DNA of 64,000 bases from JALZUV01 sp963837025 (lineage in GTDB: Bacteria > Pseudomonadota > Alphaproteobacteria > Rickettsiales > JALZUV01): assembly GCA_963837025.1 (NCBI GenBank), contig CAWILT010000002.1:812850-876849 (forward strand), read 5' to 3'. The notes under the pieces were generated by a model. It made no database searches. It saw only the letters and a program-made list of their open reading frames with translations, and was not told the DNA's origin. Of the stretch, positions 1 to 7,822 are shown one piece after another (the stretch's first letter is position 1; the number at the start of each line of letters is the position of its first letter). Made by a program: the position numbers and the translations under genes.

Positions 1-134
1 CCTTCCTTCAATAAAACCTGACCTAGTGGCACATGTAAAATCTGCGCAATATGCAATGCTTTATCACGTGCCTTAGCAGTAATTTGACGTGAATTTACCA
101 GTATATCGCCTAATTTTGTTGAGTGAAGAGTCAT
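1..134 (-). CDS. Partial protein, N-terminal MshEN/GspE-N-like domain
   Basis: This is the first 44 codons of a minus-strand gene that runs off the left edge. Translating the reverse complement gives an ATG, then the two LG-containing halves LGDILVNSRQIT and LGQVLLKEG about 27 residues apart. That spacing and wording is what the N-terminal domain of GspE/PilB secretion ATPases (MshEN or T2SSE_N) looks like. The same domain also occurs on bacterial glycosyltransferases of the NfrB type, so the domain does not settle the function. The ATG overlaps the TGA of the upstream exported-protein gene by four bases (ATGA), so the two are probably co-translated. Everything after residue 44 is outside the window. 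Confidence 0.6.
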   Translation of the reverse strand, partial: MTLHSTKLGDILVNSRQITAKARDKALHIAQILHVPLGQVLLKE

Positions 135-970
135 GGTTGCACCCACAAAGCAATGGTTGCGCCAGAACCGCCGCCACTGTTGCGCGCATATGCGTGGTGA
201 AATACCCCCGTTTGGATGCTGAGCATTGAGTTTAATTGATAAACAGCTGAAATTTGAGGTTTAACCAAATCATAAGCATCATTTCCGGTTTGGGTAAATG
301 TGCCGGTTTCATCGCCTAAATTCCAAGTACTAAAAACTTGGGGCATGATGATCCATTCCGGTGTAATTCGAAACCCCGTTGTTAGGTCTATATGAAGAAG
401 ATCGCCATTATTATTAGGGCGATATTCATAACCTATTTCAGCATTCGCGAAATGATTATTTCTCCATTGAAAACTTTGGCCAGCTAATATTCGTGCCTCA
501 AAGCTTATCTCATCTGAGCCAGTACGAGCAGCGGTAGAATCCGCAAAATGGCTAGGTAATTTAAAGCTGCCTTGTGCTGAGATAATTGAATGATTCTTTG
601 AATACAGAGCGTGCCTTGCGTAAAGCGTGGGATCTGAAATGCCTAAATTAGTAGAATTGGAAGGAGCACCGCCTAATATTGCGCTATTTTGGCTACCCGT
701 AACGCGCGCTAATGCTAAGGATGCACCTACGGTTAATTGAGAATTCAAGCCATACTCTAAACGATGGCCATTTTCAATTTTACCATAACGCGGTTGATCA
801 ATTTCGTTACCCTGAAAGTCGGTATATCTATCCGTGCTATAATATGTAATGTTATGGTAAGATTCCCAAGATTTTTCAGGCACCAGCCATGCACCGGCAT
901 AAACAAATTGCGGTGCCAATATCCAAAAAATAAAAAATAGAATAGTTTGGAAATGAATCAACTTTAACAC
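131..970 (-). CDS. Exported outer-membrane beta-barrel-like protein
   Basis: This is a 279-residue secreted protein with a clear signal peptide: Lys near the start, a hydrophobic run, then VYA before GAWLVPE (cleavage near residue 25). The mature part alternates polar and aromatic residues in short strand-like stretches (for example ITYYSTDRY, SFKLPSHFAD, ATIALWVQP). This resembles MetA-type phenol-pathway or other outer-membrane channel proteins, but I see no diagnostic motif. The frame opens with GTG and has only a weak AGAG in front. Its end overlaps the next gene by four bases, so it shares a transcript with the MshEN-domain gene. The substrate or partner is unknown. Confidence 0.6.
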   Translation of the reverse strand: MLKLIHFQTILFFIFWILAPQFVYAGAWLVPEKSWESYHNITYYSTDRYTDFQGNEIDQPRYGKIENGHRLEYGLNSQLTVGASLALARVTGSQNSAILGGAPSNSTNLGISDPTLYARHALYSKNHSIISAQGSFKLPSHFADSTAARTGSDEISFEARILAGQSFQWRNNHFANAEIGYEYRPNNNGDLLHIDLTTGFRITPEWIIMPQVFSTWNLGDETGTFTQTGNDAYDLVKPQISAVYQLNSMLSIQTGVFHHAYARNSGGGSGATIALWVQP

Positions 971-1007
971 CGTATCTCTAAATAAATTAGATTAAGGATA
1001 TTTAATT

Positions 1008-1598
1008 TTATTTCAACTTCAAGTTGATATCGTTTAATGCTTTATCGATTGAATCAGAGTCGTTAGCAGCTTCCAACATAATTTCATGGCTAGCTTTTAA
1101 TGCCATTTCTACCACATTTTTTTGCACCATCTGTATCGCATGTTTTTCGGCTTGTGCAATTTTTTCCATCGCTAACAGTTTGCGTTTTTCTAACGTCTCG
1201 CGTAATTCCGCTTCTGCTAATTTCGACATGGCGCTGGCATCGCGTTTGGTTTGCTCAACGATACGTTTTGCTTCTTCTAAATTTTCGCGTTGTTTGCGTT
1301 GGTATTCAGCGAGTAATGATTGAGCTTCTTCACGCAATGAAACTGCTTGAGCAAGCTCTTCTTCAATTTTGCGTGAGCGGCTGTCTAAAGCATTCGCTAA
1401 AAATTTGCCAAGTGGGCGCCACGCTAGCGCAACGAATATTAAAAACGATATTAAAACCCAAAAAGTGGGGTCAACATAGAAAGCATGATCAACCTGAGGC
1501 GTTTCGGCTTGTTCAACAATAGCAACAGGGTTGTCAATGGGGGTGTCCTGAATGTCAGCCTGTGCTGCCGGCTCAAATGAATCGATTTGCGGTTCCAT
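1008..1598 (-). CDS. atpF: F0F1 ATP synthase subunit b
   Basis: This is one of the two peripheral-stalk subunits (196 aa) that anchor F1 to the membrane a subunit. After about 40 polar residues comes one membrane helix (FWVLISFLIFVALAW, around residues 47-61), then a long charged coiled coil rich in Glu, Lys, Gln and Ala. It lies last in the atpI-atpB-atpE-b'-b order typical of alphaproteobacteria, which distinguishes it from b'. Its ATG overlaps the TAA of b' (TAATG), so translation is coupled. The N-terminal polar extension is longer than in most b subunits. The F1 genes are not in the window. Confidence 0.93.
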   Translation of the reverse strand: MEPQIDSFEPAAQADIQDTPIDNPVAIVEQAETPQVDHAFYVDPTFWVLISFLIFVALAWRPLGKFLANALDSRSRKIEEELAQAVSLREEAQSLLAEYQRKQRENLEEAKRIVEQTKRDASAMSKLAEAELRETLEKRKLLAMEKIAQAEKHAIQMVQKNVVEMALKASHEIMLEAANDSDSIDKALNDINLKLK

Positions 1599-2146
1599 TA
1601 TGAGGCCTCTTTAACCCGTTTGTGATTATCGTTTGTATAAGACGAAATCAATTTTGAAACCTTGCGACTATCGGCCTTTTTGCCTGATAGTTTTTCAATG
1701 ATAGTCACTGCCACTTCTACAGCTGTTGGCTCTAAGTCTTTTTCAGCCGTCATACGCGCCTCATTAATCATGCGTTCTGATTCAGCCACTTTGTTCGATA
1801 GCACCGCTTCAAGGTCTGTATTCTTTTCATCCGACATATGTTTGATAGACTCAGTCATTTCTGAAAGCATCTCTTGCGCGTTGGTTCGCGCATCAACTAA
1901 AGCACGCTCATAACTATCGCGCGCATTTTCAGCTTCTACTTTTAAACTGGATGCACGATCTAAATCATAATCTAGCCGTTGCTGGCGATTTTCCAATACC
2001 ATATGGATGCGCGGCACGATGTGCCGCGCCATCACATAGTAAAGAATTGCAAACGTAACTACCAACCAGAAAAGCTGGGATGGGTAGGTTGCAAAATCGA
2101 GCTGAGGCATCGAATTGCTCGTTTGTTGTGCTGCTTGAGCGCTCAT
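1598..2146 (-). CDS. atpF': F0F1 ATP synthase subunit b'
   Basis: This is the second, diverged stalk subunit (182 aa) found in alphaproteobacteria and phototrophs, where b and b' form a heterodimer instead of a b homodimer. The signature MPQLDFATYPSQLFWLVVTF near residue 13 runs into the single membrane helix. It is followed by an Arg/Glu-rich coiled coil (RQQRLDYDLDRA and onward). It sits between atpE and b, and its stop overlaps the start of b by one base. Position and N-terminal wording make the b' assignment firm. Some databases name it atpG or atpX, which should not be confused with the gamma subunit. Confidence 0.93.
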   Translation of the reverse strand: MSAQAAQQTSNSMPQLDFATYPSQLFWLVVTFAILYYVMARHIVPRIHMVLENRQQRLDYDLDRASSLKVEAENARDSYERALVDARTNAQEMLSEMTESIKHMSDEKNTDLEAVLSNKVAESERMINEARMTAEKDLEPTAVEVAVTIIEKLSGKKADSRKVSKLISSYTNDNHKRVKEAS

Positions 2147-2171
2147 TTGATTAGGTATCGATTAAAGCGAA

Positions 2172-2396
2172 TTAAGCGAAAAGCATCAAAAGTGCGAGTA
2201 CCAAAGCGAATAGACCCATCGCCTCAGCCAAACCTGCGCCAATGTAAACATATTTAGAAAGTTTACCTTCGGCAGATGGATTACGCGCAATACCATTGAG
2301 CATGGCAGCAAAAATGTTACCCACACCAATAGCGGCACCGAACATACCAATTGCAGTAAGGCCAACGCCAATATATTTGAGTGCTTCTAGTTCCAT
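2172..2396 (-). CDS. atpE: F0F1 ATP synthase subunit c
   Basis: This is the ring proteolipid of 74 residues with two membrane helices joined by the polar loop ARNPSAEGK. The proton-carrying carboxylate is Glu58 (GLAEAMGLF). The residues after it are A-M-G rather than the Ser-Thr pair of sodium-binding rings, so H+ coupling is expected. The frame is open further upstream to 2474, inside atpB, but the ATG at 2394-2396 follows a strong AAGGAGAT site and matches the family N-terminus. It lies 55 bases after atpB. The strong ribosome site fits the high copy number of this subunit. Confidence 0.96.
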   Translation of the reverse strand: MELEALKYIGVGLTAIGMFGAAIGVGNIFAAMLNGIARNPSAEGKLSKYVYIGAGLAEAMGLFALVLALLMLFA

Positions 2397-2451
2397 AGTA
2401 ATCTCCTTAAAGTTTGTAGTGTTTTTAGATGTTAGAGGATGGTTGTCAATG

Positions 2452-3180
2452 TTAATGTAAGTGCACCGCGTCACTTATATAAACGCAGGTGAGGATAGTG
2501 AAAATATACGCTTGTAAAAATGCGATGAAGAATTCGAATCCGGTTAATACAACCAGTAAAGATAAGGGCGCCCAACCGCCGATTAAACCCAGTGCAACCA
2601 CAAATCCGGCGATAACCTTTAACATGGTATGACCCGCCAGCATGTTGGCTGATAGACGAACCGATAAACTAACGGGGCGTGCTAAATAGGTGAAAAGCTC
2701 AATAAAAAACATGAGGGGCGCTAACCACCACGGCGTACCTGAAGGCACGAAAAATCCAAGGAATTTAAAACCATGTTTAAAAATCGCAACCATTGTAACA
2801 AAGAGAAAAATAAATAAAGCCAAAGCAAATGTAACAATAATATGGCTAGTAAATGTAAAAGAATAGGGAACCATGCCCAACAAATTTCCGAATAGCACAA
2901 ACATAAATATCGTGAAAACTAAGGGGAAATATTTTTTACCCGCTGTGCCAACCGTATCGCGCACCTGATTAGCAATAAATAGATAGCTGAGCTCAACCAT
3001 GGATTGCCAACGCGTAGGAACCAACGCGCGGCCACGGATGCCTGCGGCTAAAAATATGATAATGAGTAAAGCTGATGTAGCCATAGCAGCGGTTGCATTG
3101 GTGATACTAACATCGTAACCAGCAAGGGTTAACTCTCGTAAAGGGTGAATTTCAAACTGAGCGAGTGGACTTTTAGACAT
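2452..3180 (-). CDS. atpB: F0F1 ATP synthase subunit a
   Basis: This is the membrane stator subunit that forms the proton half-channels against the c ring (242 aa). Five to six hydrophobic segments are visible. The essential arginine is Arg175 in SVRLSANMLAGH, the most conserved segment of the family, and the C-terminal helix carries FLQAYIFTILTCVYI. The ATG follows the atpI stop with no gap (TAG then ATG), and the ribosome site GAAGAG lies in the end of atpI. Length and motif order are normal. Confidence 0.96.
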   Translation of the reverse strand: MSKSPLAQFEIHPLRELTLAGYDVSITNATAAMATSALLIIIFLAAGIRGRALVPTRWQSMVELSYLFIANQVRDTVGTAGKKYFPLVFTIFMFVLFGNLLGMVPYSFTFTSHIIVTFALALFIFLFVTMVAIFKHGFKFLGFFVPSGTPWWLAPLMFFIELFTYLARPVSLSVRLSANMLAGHTMLKVIAGFVVALGLIGGWAPLSLLVVLTGFEFFIAFLQAYIFTILTCVYISDAVHLH

Positions 3181-3474
3181 CTATAACTCTTCTTCATTAT
3201 CGGTTTGATTATAGCGTGCTGAAGTTTGCATCATCATCTTTACTCCTGCAGCCGCTCCGATGAAAAGGAAAATCATCAAAAATATGGGCAACGTGCCGAG
3301 AAATTTATCAACAAAATAACCAAATCCTGCTCCTACCAACACGCCAGCGACCATTTCGCTGCCCATTCTCATGGCTATGTGCGCGCCGGAAGGTTCAATT
3401 TCTGGCTTATGCTGTGCCTTTTTAATGCGTTTTTCTAACGCTTCAAGCGGGTCAGATGATGAATCAGGCTTCAT
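3181..3474 (-). CDS. atpI: ATP synthase accessory protein AtpI/AtpZ
   Basis: This is a 97-residue membrane protein that heads the F0 operon. After a charged N-terminal third, the segment MGSEMVAGVLVGAGFGYFVD starts a two-helix hairpin typical of the AtpI/AtpZ family. Family members help c-ring assembly or handle divalent cations near the synthase. The gene is immediately followed by atpB with no spacing. A promoter-like TTGACA and TAAAAC pair lies just upstream, which suggests the ATP synthase transcript starts here rather than reading through from the DsbA-like gene. Confidence 0.85.
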   Translation of the reverse strand: MKPDSSSDPLEALEKRIKKAQHKPEIEPSGAHIAMRMGSEMVAGVLVGAGFGYFVDKFLGTLPIFLMIFLFIGAAAGVKMMMQTSARYNQTDNEEEL

Positions 3475-3492
3475 ACTGGCTCAATCGCGTTG

Positions 3493-3520
3493 GTTTTAAC
3501 ATTTCGCGCCCCCCTGTCAA
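3493..3520 (-). promoter_or_regulatory. Putative promoter of the atp operon
   Basis: Read on the minus strand, TTGACA (3515-3520) and TAAAAC (3493-3498) are 16 bases apart, in the 71-base gap before atpI. The -35 is a perfect consensus and the -10 matches at four of six positions. A start site near 3486 would give a very short leader. Transcription has not been shown. Confidence 0.4.
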
Positions 3521-3545
3521 GCGACCAAGCGCTGAAAGGTTTAAG

Positions 3546-4286
3546 TTATTGTGCTTTTGTTGATTCACGTATCGCTTTTTCAAAATCAGCCACATCCCAT
3601 CCCTTAACGGTTTGGCTGCCAATACGAAAATGCGGCGTGCCTTCAAGTGCCGTTAAATCAACGATAGGTTGGCGGCTATCGATAATACGTTTGAATGCTG
3701 CTTCATCAGCTAAGCATGCATCAATCGCCACATCGCTCATACCACTAACGCGTGCGATGGATTTGAGGTTTGGCAGATAATCGCTAGATACCCACTGTTC
3801 TTGCCCACGCAACAATGCGCCAACAAGTTTCTGCCGCTTCTCATTAGTGTCTTGGCATTGCACCAATAAAGTAGCATCGGCGCTGGGGCCTTCATTCACG
3901 TGCGAATAAAAATGTAGCTGCGCAACATTAGTATCAATTAAATTACGCTTTAACGCATCAAACTTTTCGCGATAAAAATTAGCGCAATGCGAGCAGGTGA
4001 ACGATGCAACCTCTTCAATGATGATGGGAGCATTGGTATCACCATATATTACAGGCTCAACTTGCACGGCATCTTTAGCGATTGATGGCGTAGTTGGATT
4101 AGCCTCACCAAGCGCTTTTAACTCATCAACATTCAATGTTAAAGGCTCTGCAGTGCTTGCAGCATCGCCAGCAACAACAGTTTCATCCGCATTTGCGCCA
4201 TTTGATTTGATAACACTGCTATAGAAATTTGCTCCAATCAACGCACAAACACCAACCACTGCAAAAAGAATAATAAAGTTTTTCAT
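3546..4286 (-). CDS. DsbA-family thiol:disulfide oxidoreductase
   Basis: This is a periplasmic thioredoxin-fold protein of 246 residues. A hydrophobic N-terminal signal or anchor (residues 1-22) is followed by a linker rich in Ala and Thr to about residue 75, then the thioredoxin fold. The active-site motif is CSHC at residues 98-101, and the cis-proline loop is EGTPHF near residue 218. CxHC is the DsbA-type dithiol, and this sequence groups with the DsbA_4/thioredoxin_4 family common in alphaproteobacteria. It probably oxidises or isomerises secreted proteins. It follows the DUF721 gene by 47 bases, a pairing often seen in alphaproteobacteria. Confidence 0.88.
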   Translation of the reverse strand: MKNFIILFAVVGVCALIGANFYSSVIKSNGANADETVVAGDAASTAEPLTLNVDELKALGEANPTTPSIAKDAVQVEPVIYGDTNAPIIIEEVASFTCSHCANFYREKFDALKRNLIDTNVAQLHFYSHVNEGPSADATLLVQCQDTNEKRQKLVGALLRGQEQWVSSDYLPNLKSIARVSGMSDVAIDACLADEAAFKRIIDSRQPIVDLTALEGTPHFRIGSQTVKGWDVADFEKAIRESTKAQ

Positions 4287-4333
4287 AACTTCTCCCTTAA
4301 TTTTTTGTCAGCATAAAGATTGCGCCGCAGGAA

Positions 4334-4669
4334 TCAACCATTCTGAATCAGTTGAATACGCTCTATTTTTCGATGCCCAATAATTTTAGCAATACGCTGT
4401 AATAATATAGGTTGCATATGCTGTAATTCTAACGCGCTGGAGGGGGTGCTATTGATTACCAAGATAGCAGTACCTTTGGTATAGCGCAGCTTGCATGGCT
4501 TGCTATTTTGTGCGGCATCGGCTCCCGCAATATCAGGCCAGAATGTGCCAAGGCGCAACAATTCGAGTGTGGATTTATCAAAAATATCCTTTTGGTGGCT
4601 TGCTAAACCTGCCGCGATGGGTTGGGCGAAAAGGCCGGTTGTCCCATAATATCGCGTCTTTTTTTGCAT
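4334..4669 (-). CDS. DUF721 (DciA-like) protein
   Basis: This is a small basic protein of 111 residues. The central LVINSTPSSALELQHMQP and the end IERIQLIQ carry the family pattern of DUF721, a KH-like fold shared with the DnaB-loading protein DciA. A role in replicative helicase loading is known for some members, but it is inferred here only from family membership. The gene lies between rnhB and the DsbA-like gene, the usual alphaproteobacterial neighbourhood. The N-terminal 40 residues are variable, and the ATG at 4669 gives a normal family length. Confidence 0.75.
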   Translation of the reverse strand: MQKKTRYYGTTGLFAQPIAAGLASHQKDIFDKSTLELLRLGTFWPDIAGADAAQNSKPCKLRYTKGTAILVINSTPSSALELQHMQPILLQRIAKIIGHRKIERIQLIQNG

Positions 4670-4683
4670 AATGTTGTTATAGC

Positions 4684-5295
4684 TTAAGCGCTGGCTTTCA
4701 TCAAGTGGTTGCGAACCGGTGCAAAACTCACGCGGTGGTGTGGGGTTACACCAAGCTTATCAAGTGCAGCTAGATGTTGAGGGGTAGGATAACCCGCATT
4801 CTTTTCCCAACCATAGCCTGGATAATCTGCTGCAAGCTTTTTCATAACCGCATCACGCGCAGTTTTTGCCAAAATAGATGCCGCGGCGATTGATAAGCTA
4901 ATGGAATCGCCTTTTATGATGGTTGAAGCGCCGCAAATGAGTTGAGGTGGAATGCGGTTGCCATCAACCAAAACATGGTTAGGCGTAATGCTTAGTGCCG
5001 CAACCGCTTTGCGCATCGCTTCCATCGAAGCATGTAGAATATTTAATCGCTCAATTTCATTTAAATCGCATTCGCACACAGCCCAAGCAAGTGCTGATTC
5101 TTTAATTTCTTGTGCTAAACGATTGCGCGCTTTTTCGCTCAGTTTTTTGGAATCATTAATTCCATCGGGAATGGAGTGTGGGTTTAAAATAACAGCCGCG
5201 GCGGTAACAGGGCCAGCTAAAGGTGCACGTCCTGCTTCATCGGTGCCAGCAACATTTCCTTTAATTGCTAATTCTAATTGATAATGAGGCAGCAT
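4684..5295 (-). CDS. rnhB: Ribonuclease HII
   Basis: This enzyme (203 aa) cuts RNA in RNA-DNA hybrids and removes misincorporated ribonucleotides. The first catalytic pair is Asp19-Glu20 in TDEAGRAPLAGPV. The third acidic residue is Asp111 in LVDGNRIP, and the GYPTPQHLAAL segment near the end is typical of bacterial RNase HII. The ATG overlaps the TAA of the lytic transglycosylase gene by one base (TAATG), so the two are coupled. In many alphaproteobacteria rnhB sits beside a DNA methyltransferase gene. That neighbour is absent here. Confidence 0.94.
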   Translation of the reverse strand: MLPHYQLELAIKGNVAGTDEAGRAPLAGPVTAAAVILNPHSIPDGINDSKKLSEKARNRLAQEIKESALAWAVCECDLNEIERLNILHASMEAMRKAVAALSITPNHVLVDGNRIPPQLICGASTIIKGDSISLSIAAASILAKTARDAVMKKLAADYPGYGWEKNAGYPTPQHLAALDKLGVTPHHRVSFAPVRNHLMKASA

Positions 5296-6938
5296 TAAGC
5301 TCTAATTTTAGCTGAAAGGATGGCCGCTAAACGCGGTGTCATAGGTTGAGTGGTGGGCCAAATATTTTGCGAAAGTTCGGTTACACTGGTTTCGTTATCA
5401 TTCATAATTTCGCGATACATCCAATAATTAGTCATTACATTCATCACATAATCGCGCGTTTCGCTAAAGGGTATGGTTTCAATAAAATAAAGCGGATCAT
5501 TCATAGCCGCGGGTTGGCGTGACCAGCGTTTCGCGTTGCCCGGGCCTGCGTTGTAGGCAACAGCCAGCAATACAATATTGCCTTGAATATAGTTTTTATT
5601 GGCTAAATAATTCAGATAATTTTGACCCAGCGTCATGCTGCTAACCGGATCGTTAAGATTTGTGCTGGATTTTAGATTCATCTTTTGAGCAATATATTTA
5701 GCAGTTTCAGGCATGATTTGCATCGTCCCTTGAGCGCCAGCATAGCTGCGTGCTTTGCTATTAAATCCTGACTCTTGACGAGCGACAGCAAATACCAGCG
5801 CTGGATCAATAATATAACCATTTTTCGGTTCCCATCGCGGCATAGGATAGAGTGCTTCGCCTGAAGTAATGCCCTTACGTTCCAAATCTATGCCCATGCG
5901 CAATTGTAGCGCGGGCAATTCAAGTTTATTGGCTAAAGGAACAAACGCGACACGATCATGTGCATCAGCCAAAGCATAATGATGAACCAACTCGTTTAAT
6001 GCTAATTCTTTTTGCCCAATCTTGGTGAGCGCTTGAATGCGTCGTAAGGCGTTGCGCGTTTGTGGCGCTTCAATCTCAATTAAATAATCAGCTAAAGATT
6101 CTTTCCCCCGCAAAGCGACCTTTTCATCCAAAGTATTACCCAAGATATGAACCGCTTGTGCACCATAGAAACTGCGCGGAAAACGCGCCGCGCGCTCAAG
6201 ATGCTTCTTCGCTTTTTGCGTGTCATGTAAAGCATCGGCTGCGCGATAAGCCCAAAAACTTATCGCTGATTTATCCCAATCGCCCAACGTGCTGCTGGTG
6301 TTTTCTAACGATGTAAAACGCTCATAAGCACGTGAATAATTTCCATTGTTCCAAGAGCTAAGACCTGCGCGCCAAATGGCAGCAATGCGCGGACTTTCAA
6401 AACGAATATTTTTAAAGCTTTCGCCATACCCACTTAAATTGCGGCGCGTAGTATCCGGACGGCTCGCTTCAATACCGCGGCTTTTAGCAAGGGCATATAT
6501 ACGGGTGGCTTGCGGCAGATCGCTATAATTATCAAGCCATTCAACCAATTCCGCTTTTGATGTTTTGTAAGTAGGTGCTAAATAGCGCTGACCTAACACA
6601 TGACCTTTTAACATTGGATTTAAAATTTCATTCATAATCGCATCGGCAGCCGCCCAGTCCGCTTTTTTCTGCATGCGAAATATTTCATCATAGCGAATTT
6701 CATCAGCGGGAGTAAGCTTCACATAGGTTTTATTATGGATAAAATCAGATGCCGTAGCTTTAGCTGTATGTGTGCTAAGATATAAAGCACTTAAAAAATT
6801 ACGGCTAGGTGATTGAGATAGCACAATAAGTCCGATAAATAGAAGCATCGCCAATAAGGCAAAAAGCTCATAACGTGCTTTTAGTAACTGAATCAAAACA
6901 TAACCTATAATAATTAAAAGTTGCGCCTTGTAGCACAT
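5295..6938 (-). CDS. slt: Soluble lytic murein transglycosylase
   Basis: This periplasmic enzyme cleaves the MurNAc-GlcNAc bond of peptidoglycan, forming anhydro-MurNAc ends. Of its 547 residues, the first 45 contain a signal or anchor helix. Residues 75-360 form a helical superhelix-like region rich in Ala and Tyr, and the SLT domain follows. The catalytic acid is Glu389 in ARQESGFN, followed by GTMQIMPETA and AYNAGPGN. The ATG at 6938 lacks a ribosome site. A TTG 14 codons later (around 6896) is preceded by TAGG and would leave a tidier signal peptide, so the start is uncertain. The gene follows the uracil glycosylase gene by 26 bases. Confidence 0.9.
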   Translation of the reverse strand: MCYKAQLLIIIGYVLIQLLKARYELFALLAMLLFIGLIVLSQSPSRNFLSALYLSTHTAKATASDFIHNKTYVKLTPADEIRYDEIFRMQKKADWAAADAIMNEILNPMLKGHVLGQRYLAPTYKTSKAELVEWLDNYSDLPQATRIYALAKSRGIEASRPDTTRRNLSGYGESFKNIRFESPRIAAIWRAGLSSWNNGNYSRAYERFTSLENTSSTLGDWDKSAISFWAYRAADALHDTQKAKKHLERAARFPRSFYGAQAVHILGNTLDEKVALRGKESLADYLIEIEAPQTRNALRRIQALTKIGQKELALNELVHHYALADAHDRVAFVPLANKLELPALQLRMGIDLERKGITSGEALYPMPRWEPKNGYIIDPALVFAVARQESGFNSKARSYAGAQGTMQIMPETAKYIAQKMNLKSSTNLNDPVSSMTLGQNYLNYLANKNYIQGNIVLLAVAYNAGPGNAKRWSRQPAAMNDPLYFIETIPFSETRDYVMNVMTNYWMYREIMNDNETSVTELSQNIWPTTQPMTPRLAAILSAKIRA

Positions 6939-6964
6939 TGTTAAGAGTTTGTTAACCCTTTATT

Positions 6965-7777
6965 CTAATCGTTTGTGAGCAGGGCTTTTAGCTGCAATAA
7001 ATCATTCCATGCTAACCTTTTTTGTGTAGGCTGCCTTAACAGATAAGAGGGGTGGTAAGATATAATGACCGGTATATTATTCGTGCCATATTGTTGGACT
7101 TTTCCACGTAGTCTGGACAAGGGTGACGTTTCACCTAAAACAGAGCGCACAGCGACTCCCCCCAATAAAAATAATACTTTAGGTTTTTGAAGCTCGATGT
7201 GTTTATTTACAAAAGGTTGGCAGATTGCAATTTCTTCAGCAGTAGGGGTGCGATTACCCGGTGGACGCCAATATACGCTGTTCGTAATTAATGCATTTTC
7301 ATTTCGATTATAACCGATTGCGCCCAACATTTTATCGAGTAACTGCCCGCTTGGCCCGCAAAAGGGCACTCCTGAACGATCTTCCTGAGCGCCTGGGGCC
7401 TCACCAATGACCATTAAGGGAGCGTGTTCCACGCCCTGTGCAAAAACAGGATGGGTTGCCGAGCGACAAATGCCAAGATCACGAAAACTAAGTACTGCAT
7501 CGCGCAATTGCTCAATCGTCGTGCACTTAGCAGCTAAAGATTGCGCTTTATGCAAAGCCTCTGCCGGTGGAGTATAAGGTGCTGACGGTGATGCTTTAAG
7601 CGCGGGGGTTAATGGTGCAACATGATTTGATTTTGCTTCTGCTTCACTTGGCGCTGATTTGAGTTTTTCAGAATGGTTTGAGGAAGTAGCCAATCGATTA
7701 TGTGGCGTTTCATCCACCCACATATCAACACCCATGGCGCGATACCATTCAATGATAGCTAATTCTTGATTCCCCAT
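6965..7777 (-). CDS. Uracil-DNA glycosylase, family 4 type
   Basis: This enzyme removes uracil from DNA at the start of base excision repair (270 aa). The first 90 residues are a low-complexity leader. The catalytic core begins near residue 95, and the signature GEAPGAQEDRSGVPFCGPSG, the block WRPPGNRTPTAEEIAICQPF and the late SYHPSYLLR identify the family-4 fold, whose members usually hold a 4Fe-4S cluster. A cysteine occurs in the expected first cluster region (GICRSAT) and another in ICQPF. I could not confirm all four ligands. It is divergent from the ETF-QO gene across a 45-base gap that must hold both promoters. Confidence 0.88.
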   Translation of the reverse strand: MGNQELAIIEWYRAMGVDMWVDETPHNRLATSSNHSEKLKSAPSEAEAKSNHVAPLTPALKASPSAPYTPPAEALHKAQSLAAKCTTIEQLRDAVLSFRDLGICRSATHPVFAQGVEHAPLMVIGEAPGAQEDRSGVPFCGPSGQLLDKMLGAIGYNRNENALITNSVYWRPPGNRTPTAEEIAICQPFVNKHIELQKPKVLFLLGGVAVRSVLGETSPLSRLRGKVQQYGTNNIPVIISYHPSYLLRQPTQKRLAWNDLLQLKALLTND

Positions 7778-7822
7778 GTAGTTTATTTAGCATGGACAAA
7801 AGCAATAGATAAGGGGTTTTTA

